Origin: Gammaproteobacteria bacterium UBA3498
Lineage (GTDB): Bacteria; Pseudomonadota; Gammaproteobacteria; Pseudomonadales; Pseudohongiellaceae
NCBI GenBank assembly: GCA_002377605.1
Contig: DFQD01000081.1
Coordinates: forward strand, 1 to 5,146
Reading direction: 5' to 3'
DNA length: 5,146 nucleotides
Every line of letters starts with the position of its first letter. Position 1 is the first letter of the stretch. Both the position numbers and the translations under genes were made by a program. Positions 1 to 5,146 of this stretch are shown in pieces. The notes under the pieces are model-generated. The model saw only the letters and a list, made by a program, of their open reading frames with translations, ran no database searches and was not told the DNA's origin.

Positions 1-720
1 GACCCTTATATACTGGGAATCTCTGGTGGCGCAGCAGTAGGCGCTCTTTCCGCAATCTTACTGGGTGCAGGTGGAATTCTTCTCACAAATGCCGCATTTG
101 CAGGTGCTATTTTTTCCATATTCCTAGTTTTCGGTATTGCAAATAAGTTTGGTCAATGGTCTGTAACCCGGTTATTGCTGACTGGCGTAGTGGTTTCAGC
201 AGGCTGGGGAGCGGTAATCAATATTTTATTAACCACCAGTTCAACCAATAACGTTCAGTCTATGTTGTTTTGGCTAATGGGAGATTTAAGTCAAAGCCGG
301 ATTAATATTGGTCACTATACTCTACTTGCAGTTGGATTAATCGGCGGATTAATCCTAGCACGTTCTTTAAATGTACTGTCTCGAGGAGAATTCGTTGCCC
401 AAGGACTCGGCGTCAATATAACTCAGTTGCGCAACATCCTCTATTTTGCGGCTTCTTTATTTACAGCAACAGCTGTGACCATTGCGGGATCAGTAGGATT
501 TGTAGGTTTAGTGATTCCCCATTTACTTAGGATGCTAGGTGCAAGAGACCACCGCGTTCTTCTGCCTTGTTCGGTTTTGCTTGGTGGCAGCTTTTTAGTT
601 ATTGCGGACAGTCTGGCCAGATCCTTGATTGCTCCTCAGCAATTACCGGTAGGAGTAGTAACAGCTGTAATTGGTGTACCTACTTTTATCGTTATTTTAC
701 GCAGCACAATTGCCAAGTAG
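1..720 (+). CDS. FecCD/BtuC-family ABC importer permease, 5' partial
   Basis: This is the membrane-spanning subunit of an inner-membrane ABC importer that takes cobalamin or ferric-siderophore/heme compounds from a periplasmic binding protein into the cytoplasm. The frame is open from base 1, so 239 C-terminal residues are visible. Family members are usually about 320-350 residues, so roughly 90-100 N-terminal residues lie upstream. The protein enters at DPYILGISGGAAVGA, the conserved segment after the first transmembrane helices. It continues with several hydrophobic helices, the family signature GSVGFVGLVIPH (visible residues 163-174), then DHRVLLP, and ends with PQQLPVGVVTAVIGVP (212-227). 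The GFVGLVIPH region leads into the cytoplasmic surface that docks on the ATPase. DHRVLLP also occurs, as I recall it, in E. coli BtuC, which leans towards vitamin B12, but related siderophore permeases share much of this. A TTG at 175 is internal and not a start. The ATPase gene follows after two bases. The family is certain; the substrate is inferred. Confidence 0.95.
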   Translation, partial: DPYILGISGGAAVGALSAILLGAGGILLTNAAFAGAIFSIFLVFGIANKFGQWSVTRLLLTGVVVSAGWGAVINILLTTSSTNNVQSMLFWLMGDLSQSRINIGHYTLLAVGLIGGLILARSLNVLSRGEFVAQGLGVNITQLRNILYFAASLFTATAVTIAGSVGFVGLVIPHLLRMLGARDHRVLLPCSVLLGGSFLVIADSLARSLIAPQQLPVGVVTAVIGVPTFIVILRSTIAK

Positions 721-722
721 TT

Positions 723-1490
723 ATGAGCCGAATAGACGTAAAATCACTTAATTTGTCTGCTGCGGATAAAGTTCTATGTCGGGATTTAAGTTTCTCACTT
801 AATCATAGAGAATGCTGGGGGTTATTGGGTAAAAATGGTGCTGGAAAAACATCTCTGATTCAGAGTATCGCCGGCCTAAGAGAATTTAATTCTGGAACGA
901 TCAAACTCAATGATACAAATGTCAAAGAATTTAGAAGATCAGAGCTAGCAAGAGAGATTGGAATCTTGTTTCAAGACGGATTGGAAACACTTCCCTCAAC
1001 CGTATTAGAAACAGTAATGCTTGGACGACACCCGTATGTGCAATCTTTATTCAAAGACAATTCGGACGATATTGCAATTGCCCAAAAAGCACTAGCAGAT
1101 TTTTCCCTTCAGGAAATTCAACATAGACAAATTAACTCTCTCTCTGGAGGCGAAAAGCAAAGAGTTGCAATTGCCATGCTTACCACCCAGTCTCCGAACA
1201 TGTATTTACTAGATGAGCCTAGTAATCATCTAGATATCGCTTATCAGATGGACATTCTAAATACCCTTCTTAGGCGGCTCACAGAACAAAATGCGGGAAT
1301 GCTTATGGCAACTCATGACATCAATCTTGCGGCAAGGTTTTGTACAAAATTCATTTTGCTATTTGAAAACGGAGAGACACTTTGCGGCAGCAGCGAAGAG
1401 ATTCTTAACCAAGAAAATTTGTCGAGGGCCTATGGGTGTGAAATTCATAAAGTAGAAACTGATAGCCGCTTGCTTTTCTTTCCTGCATAA
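723..1490 (+). CDS. ABC importer ATP-binding protein, BtuD/FecE type
   Basis: This cytoplasmic ATPase powers the permease encoded just upstream. It has 255 residues, a normal length for the family. Visible motifs in order are Walker A GKNGAGKT (36-43), the Q-loop glutamine at 84, the ABC signature LSGGE (140-144), Walker B YLLDEP with catalytic Glu165, the D-loop SNHLD (167-171) and the switch histidine 198 in ATHD. All catalytic residues are present. The N-terminal strand region has no clear aromatic A-loop residue. The ATG at 723 was chosen because it gives a standard N-terminus and lies two bases after the permease stop. No strong Shine-Dalgarno sequence precedes it, which fits translational coupling. 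The stretch ETLPSTVLETVMLGRHPY and the C-terminal portion (NLAARFCTKFILLF, then AYGCE) resemble proteobacterial cobalamin/iron-chelate ATPases. B12 is my preferred substrate, but only moderately. The gene converges on aceF 48 bases downstream. Confidence 0.95.
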   Translation: MSRIDVKSLNLSAADKVLCRDLSFSLNHRECWGLLGKNGAGKTSLIQSIAGLREFNSGTIKLNDTNVKEFRRSELAREIGILFQDGLETLPSTVLETVMLGRHPYVQSLFKDNSDDIAIAQKALADFSLQEIQHRQINSLSGGEKQRVAIAMLTTQSPNMYLLDEPSNHLDIAYQMDILNTLLRRLTEQNAGMLMATHDINLAARFCTKFILLFENGETLCGSSEEILNQENLSRAYGCEIHKVETDSRLLFFPA

Positions 1491-1538
1491 GAAATCTAGT
1501 GAAGGTATCAGAATAAATCGGTGAAAATTAAAGCTAGG
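1491..1538. other. Convergent intergenic gap without an evident terminator
   Basis: This 48-base spacer separates the stop codons of two genes that face each other, the importer ATPase on + and aceF on -. I searched it on both strands for a GC-rich stem followed by a run of T and found none. Only a pair of CTAG tetramers (1496-1499 and 1534-1537) stands out, which is too weak a structure to call. Transcripts from both sides may therefore run into each other or end by a factor-dependent route; that is inference. Confidence 0.6.
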
Positions 1539-3167
1539 CTAAAGAACCAGATGACGAATGTCTGCGAGTAATTCAGCCAAATAAGTGGCAAACAAACCAC
1601 CGTCTACTCCATTTACAGCCTTATGATCGTAAGAAAGGGTTAGAGGTAACATCTTTCTTGGTTGAAATTCTTTATCGACATATACAGGCTTAATTTCTGT
1701 CTTGGCAACGCCCAGTATGGCAACTTCTGGCGCATTAACTATTGGAATAAAGCCAGTTCCGCCGATTGCACCTAAACTAGAAATTGTGAAACTAGCACCC
1801 TGCATTTCTTCAATAGTGAGTTTGCGTTGTTTAGCTTTGTCAGATAGATCGATAACTTCTTCTGCGAGCTGCCAGATAGATTTCTGATCCACATTTCTAA
1901 CAACCGGGACAACCAATCCCGCATCCGTTGCAACTGCGACTCCGATATGAAAATACTTCTTATGTATTACATATTCGCCAGAAGAATGTAATGAGATATT
2001 AAATCGGGGATATTCTTTTAAAGCTTTGGCACAGGCTTTTAGTAGAAATGGTAAGAAAGTTAGCTTCACGCCCCTGCTCTCACTTTCTGACTTCAACTCC
2101 GTACGAAATTCTTCCAAGTCGGTAATGTCAGCATCTATAAACTGAGCAACATGAGGGACTGCTGCCCAATTACGATGCATATTCGTTGCGGTTAGCTTTT
2201 CCAGCTTAGTTCGAGGTAACTGCTCTATCTCTCCGAACTGACTAAAATCTATATCCGGTATGCTACTAAAAGTTGCAGTACCTCCACCTGGAGTATTGAT
2301 GTGACTTTTAACAAATGCATGGACATCTTCTTTAATGATTCTGTTTTTTGCGCCAGTTCCAGAAATCTGGGTAAGATCCACCCCCAATTCACGAGCCAAT
2401 TTCCGAACCGCCGGTCCCGCATAAACCTTATCTTCTGCCGTTGGAGTTGATGTTGAAGATTCCGCCACAGAGGCTGTGGGCGGTAATTCACTAGGGATCT
2501 CTTTCGGTTTCGCTGGAGCACTATTTGGTGCCGCGGGTTTTTCAACTTCCTTTTCTGACGCCGCCCCTACGCTTTTAATGACAGCAATAGCAGATCCAGT
2601 TTTTACTTTATCCCCAACGGAAACTAGCAACTCAATTAATTCGCCGGTCTGAGGTGAAGGGACTTCCATAGCGGCTTTATCGGATTCAAGAGTAATCAAA
2701 GAGTCATCAACATCAACTGCATCGCCGATTTTCATATGAACTTCTATTACGTCAACCTCATCATCAGTACCAAGATCAGGTATTTCGATCGTGTTTGCGA
2801 TAAACTCGTTTGATGCAGGTGTTTCTTTTTCCTCTTCTGTAGGCTCTTCTGTAGGCCCTTCTGGCCGTAGAACGGTTTCTTCTTTGACTTCTGCAACTGC
2901 GCTTTTATCAATCTCTGATGCTGCTAATTCTTCGACTTCCAGGCTAAGCATTTCACTTCCGGTAGTAACCTGATCGCCAAGATTTACCGCAATACTCTTA
3001 ATAACTCCAGACATAGGAGCTGGAATTTCCATTGCCGCCTTATCGCTTTCCAGAACTAATAGCGAATCATTTTCTTCTACACTCTGGCCAACGGAAACCA
3101 GAAGTTCAATAACTTCAACTTCCGTTGCATCGCCTAAATCAGGAACTGTGATGTTTTCGATCGCCAA
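1539..3167 (-). CDS. aceF: Pyruvate dehydrogenase E2, dihydrolipoamide acetyltransferase
   Basis: E2 forms the core of the cytoplasmic pyruvate dehydrogenase complex and transfers the acetyl group from its lipoyl arms to CoA. The 542-residue protein has two lipoyl domains (about 3-79 and 125-199), each with the lipoylation motif ESDKAAME (lysines 43 and 164). An E1/E3-binding domain lies at about 248-286 (start YAGPAVRKLAREL), and a catalytic acetyltransferase domain runs from about 315 to the end. Two lipoyl domains is one fewer than in E. coli or Azotobacter. The first linker (80-124) is strongly acidic and contains a PTEE tandem repeat; the second (200-247) is rich in Ala, Pro, Ser and Thr. 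The active-site motif reads DHKAVNG: catalytic His515 is kept, Asn519 replaces the commoner Asp, and Lys516 replaces Arg. The start is TTG at 3165-3167: an in-frame TAA stop (3171-3173) lies two codons upstream, an AGAGAG ribosome site is well placed, and the next ATG is codon 46, inside lipoyl domain 1. It follows aceE by 36 bases, presumably in one operon. Confidence 0.97.
   Translation of the reverse strand: MAIENITVPDLGDATEVEVIELLVSVGQSVEENDSLLVLESDKAAMEIPAPMSGVIKSIAVNLGDQVTTGSEMLSLEVEELAASEIDKSAVAEVKEETVLRPEGPTEEPTEEEKETPASNEFIANTIEIPDLGTDDEVDVIEVHMKIGDAVDVDDSLITLESDKAAMEVPSPQTGELIELLVSVGDKVKTGSAIAVIKSVGAASEKEVEKPAAPNSAPAKPKEIPSELPPTASVAESSTSTPTAEDKVYAGPAVRKLARELGVDLTQISGTGAKNRIIKEDVHAFVKSHINTPGGGTATFSSIPDIDFSQFGEIEQLPRTKLEKLTATNMHRNWAAVPHVAQFIDADITDLEEFRTELKSESESRGVKLTFLPFLLKACAKALKEYPRFNISLHSSGEYVIHKKYFHIGVAVATDAGLVVPVVRNVDQKSIWQLAEEVIDLSDKAKQRKLTIEEMQGASFTISSLGAIGGTGFIPIVNAPEVAILGVAKTEIKPVYVDKEFQPRKMLPLTLSYDHKAVNGVDGGLFATYLAELLADIRHLVL
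2571..3161 (-). repeat. aceF: Duplicated lipoyl-domain coding segments in aceF
   Basis: Two homologous segments, about 2931-3161 and 2571-2795, each encode a lipoyl domain of roughly 75 residues. They share the order PDLG, EVxVIE, DSL, LESDKAAME and G(D/E)xVxTGS at the protein level. The DNA copies have clearly drifted apart, most visibly in synonymous positions around the lipoylation site, so this is an old domain duplication typical of E2 proteins and not a recent one. Confidence 0.85.
2832..2855 (-). repeat. aceF: Exact 12-bp tandem repeat encoding PTEE-PTEE
   Basis: Two identical, codon-aligned 12-base units (CCTACAGAAGAG on the - strand, at 2844-2855 and 2832-2843) encode residues 105-112 of AceF. 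They sit in the flexible acidic linker between the two lipoyl domains. Identical codons in both units point to a recent slippage-type duplication that keeps the frame. Confidence 0.9.
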
Positions 3168-3175
3168 GAGTTATG

Positions 3176-3181
3176 CTCTCT
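3176..3181 (-). promoter_or_regulatory. Ribosome binding site of aceF, supports the TTG start
   Basis: On the - strand the purine run AGAGAG lies 8 bases before the TTG at 3165-3167, a good Shine-Dalgarno spacing. Together with the in-frame TAA at 3171-3173 it fixes the aceF start, since no ATG or GTG is available in frame upstream of the lipoyl domain. It lies in the 36-base gap after the aceE stop, which shows no hairpin or separate promoter that I can recognise. Confidence 0.75.
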
Positions 3182-3203
3182 ATTGTTTTAACCTGTTCAG
3201 AAA

Positions 3204-5146
3204 TCACTGGTTAATTGGATTTACTTTGTCTCGTTTAATTCCCGTAGCCTTCATATGTGCAAGAATCACTTTGGCGTCAACCAGATCTAATTCCTTTAAC
3301 TCAGTCAAAGCTGCCAGAACCACAAACTTGCTGTCAACTTCGAAAAAATGCCTCAACTGTTCGCGACTATCACTTCGGCCAAATCCATCTGTGCCTAACA
3401 CTCGGTAAGAGCCGGGAACAAATTCCCTAATTTGATCGGAATAAGTTTTCATATAATCAGTGGCGGCAATGACTGGGCCCTTCTGCTTCGAAAGTTTCTC
3501 AGTAACAAAAGGAAGGTTTGCTTTCTTATCTGGATGCAATAAATTTTCGCGACAAACCGCTAAAGCGTCCCGTCTTAGCTCATTAAAGCTAGTTACACTC
3601 CAGACATCTACGGCGACTGAGTATTTCTTTCTTAATATTTCGGCTGCTTTTCTTACTTCTCTTAGTATAGTCCCACTTCCCAACAACCTGAGACGCTGAC
3701 CTTTGTTTACAGCTTTTACAACTTTATACTCTGTAGCGCCACCGTCTTCTAATAAGTACATGCCTTTGACTATGTCGCTCTCAACACCCTTTGGCATTTC
3801 TGGCTGTTGGTAGTTCTCATTCATGGTGGTTATGTAATAGAAAACTGATTCCATGTCCTCATACATGCGGCGCATACCATCCTGCACAATTACAGCCAAC
3901 TCATAGGAATATGTCGGGTCATAACTTACGCAGTTCGGAATAGTGGAAGAGAGTAAATGGCTGTGGCCATCCTGATGTTGAAGACCCTCACCGTTAAGCG
4001 TTGTACGACCTGCTGTAGCTCCAATTAAAAAACCGCGAGCCTGGGAATCCCCTGCTGCCCAACACAAATCTCCTACTCGCTGAAAACCGAACATGGAGTA
4101 GTAAATATAAAAAGGAACCAACGGGTAATTATTCACGCTATAAGATGTAGCTGCTGCCAGCCAGGCGGAAAATGCCCCTGATTCTGTAATGCCTTCCTCC
4201 AACATCTGACCCTTCTTGTCTTCACGATAAAACATTACCTGATTAGAATCTGATGGATCATACAACTGGCCAATTGATGAATAGATCCCCATCTGGCGAA
4301 ACATACCTTCCATGCCAAATGTTCTAGCCTCATCGGGAACAATAGGCACTACCCTTTCGCCTATTTCCTTGTCTTTGCACAGCGTAGTGAGCATACGGAC
4401 AAAGGCCATAGTGGTAGATAATTCTCGACCCCCGCTACTCTTGGTTTGATTTTCGAACGCTTTTAGTGGAGGAACTTTTAGTGCGCGAGCTTGGGAGCGT
4501 CTTTGAGGTACTGGGCCTCCGAGCTTTTCACGAACCTTGCTCATGTATCTTATTTCTAAACTGTCGGGGCCCGGCCGGTAGTAAGGTACTTCTTCTAGTT
4601 TATGATCATCGATTGGAATTCCGAAACGGTCGCGAAACTTTTTCAGTGATTCTATGTCTAGCTTCTTTACTGAGTGAGTCGCATTTTGCGCTTCAGCCGA
4701 TGCACCGAACGCATAACCTTTAATAGTTTTTGCCAAAATCACTGTGGGTTTGCCATTGGCTTTAACAGCTTCGGCATAAGCGGCATAGACTTTATAGGGA
4801 TCATGACCACCGCGATTTAACGCCATGATGTCACTGTCAGAGAGGTGCTCTACTTGTTGTAATAACTCACTACTCTTTCCGAAGAAATGTTCTCTCGTAT
4901 ATTCCCCGCCCCGACTCGCATAATTCTGATATTCACCATCCACAGTTTCATCCATGCGCGCCTGCAGAATTCCGTCTTTGTCAGCTTGAAAAAGAGGATC
5001 CCAATGTCGACCCCAAATTACTTTGATGACATTCCAACCAGCACCGCGGAATACACCTTCAAGTTCTTGAATAATTTTGCCATTTCCTCGAACTGGTCCG
5101 TCGAGTCTTTGTAAGTTGCAGTTAATAACGAATATTAAATTGTCTA
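3204..5146 (-). CDS. aceE: Pyruvate dehydrogenase E1 (homodimeric type), 5' partial
   Basis: E1 is the thiamine-diphosphate enzyme that decarboxylates pyruvate and acetylates the lipoyl arms of E2. The frame runs open to the right edge, giving 646 residues; the ATG at 4953-4955 is internal. The visible protein begins at DNLIFVINCNLQRLDGPV, matching E. coli AceE near residue 251, so about 250 N-terminal residues, including the GDGE half of the cofactor motif, are off the window. With an offset of 250, key E. coli residues are all kept: magnesium ligand Asn258 (visible 8), loop Glu401 and His407 (151, 157), Asp521/Glu522 in DEARTFGMEG (271-272), cofactor-activating Glu571 in EGITESGA (321) and His640 in GLQHQDGHSH (390). 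These numbers come from memory of the family. The C-terminal half is about nine residues longer than in E. coli, mainly near ATEYKVVKAVNKG. The TGA stop is at 3204-3206 and aceF follows after 36 bases. The promoter and any PdhR site would lie outside the window. Confidence 0.97.
   Translation of the reverse strand, partial: DNLIFVINCNLQRLDGPVRGNGKIIQELEGVFRGAGWNVIKVIWGRHWDPLFQADKDGILQARMDETVDGEYQNYASRGGEYTREHFFGKSSELLQQVEHLSDSDIMALNRGGHDPYKVYAAYAEAVKANGKPTVILAKTIKGYAFGASAEAQNATHSVKKLDIESLKKFRDRFGIPIDDHKLEEVPYYRPGPDSLEIRYMSKVREKLGGPVPQRRSQARALKVPPLKAFENQTKSSGGRELSTTMAFVRMLTTLCKDKEIGERVVPIVPDEARTFGMEGMFRQMGIYSSIGQLYDPSDSNQVMFYREDKKGQMLEEGITESGAFSAWLAAATSYSVNNYPLVPFYIYYSMFGFQRVGDLCWAAGDSQARGFLIGATAGRTTLNGEGLQHQDGHSHLLSSTIPNCVSYDPTYSYELAVIVQDGMRRMYEDMESVFYYITTMNENYQQPEMPKGVESDIVKGMYLLEDGGATEYKVVKAVNKGQRLRLLGSGTILREVRKAAEILRKKYSVAVDVWSVTSFNELRRDALAVCRENLLHPDKKANLPFVTEKLSKQKGPVIAATDYMKTYSDQIREFVPGSYRVLGTDGFGRSDSREQLRHFFEVDSKFVVLAALTELKELDLVDAKVILAHMKATGIKRDKVNPINQ

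Noticed and set aside
567..722. Possible 52-codon N-terminal extension of the ABC ATPase
   Set aside because: It would overlap the conserved permease C-terminus in another frame and adds non-homologous sequence; the ATG at 723 gives the normal family N-terminus.
2249..2545. 98-codon open frame on the - strand inside aceF
   Set aside because: It lies in a different frame of the aceF linker and binding-domain region, has no recognisable domain, and the aceF frame there is clearly conserved.
3168..3203. Separate aceF promoter or attenuator in the aceE-aceF gap
   Set aside because: Only a ribosome binding site is visible; no hairpin and no convincing -35/-10 pair in 36 bases.
3148..3408. 86-codon open frame on the + strand spanning the aceE/aceF junction
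   Set aside because: It is antisense to the conserved C-terminus of AceE and the start of AceF, with no family resemblance and no convincing ribosome site; it is a by-product of coding on the other strand.
4466..4723. 85-codon + strand open frame antisense to aceE
   Set aside because: The opposite strand carries a continuous, well-conserved AceE sequence, including the catalytic loop histidine; nothing supports a second gene.
4953..4955. ATG as the start of aceE
   Set aside because: The frame continues upstream to the window edge with highly conserved AceE sequence (DNLIFVINCNLQRLDGPV and WGRHWDPLF), so this Met is internal.
1..5146. Mobile element, CRISPR array, tRNA or rRNA
   Set aside because: No direct-repeat arrays, terminal inverted repeats, transposase or integrase motifs, or cloverleaf-like sequence were seen, and almost all bases belong to four housekeeping-type genes.

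Overview
The window looks like ordinary chromosomal DNA from a proteobacterium, most likely a gammaproteobacterium. The main reason is the AceE/AceF pair. The E1 component is the large single-chain (homodimeric) type, and it can be aligned from memory with Escherichia coli AceE with few gaps. The E2 is the multi-lipoyl AceF type that partners it. The base composition is moderately AT-leaning. No genus-level assignment is possible from sequence alone.

Layout: two convergent blocks meet near position 1500. On the + strand, positions 1-720 hold the C-terminal 239 residues of a FecCD/BtuC-family ABC permease whose 5' end is outside the window. Two bases later (723-1490) comes its ATPase partner. 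Together they form the inner-membrane translocator and motor of an importer for a large metal-bearing cofactor, either cobalamin or an iron chelate. The substrate-binding protein and any outer-membrane receptor would lie upstream, outside the window.

On the - strand, reading from the right edge leftwards, aceE (positions 5144 down to 3204, missing about 250 N-terminal residues) is followed after 36 bases by aceF (3167 down to 1539). These are the E1 and E2 subunits of the pyruvate dehydrogenase complex, which converts pyruvate to acetyl-CoA. No lipoamide dehydrogenase (E3) gene follows aceF, so E3 must be encoded elsewhere. The 48-base gap between the two convergent blocks contains no recognisable terminator.

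I looked for a hidden or novel system on both strands and did not find one. All four genes belong to well-known families and account for nearly every base. The points worth a second look are small: a TTG start for aceF supported by its ribosome binding site, an exact 12-bp tandem repeat encoding PTEE in an unusually acidic E2 linker, a DHKxxNG variant of the E2 catalytic motif, and an ATPase without an obvious A-loop aromatic residue.
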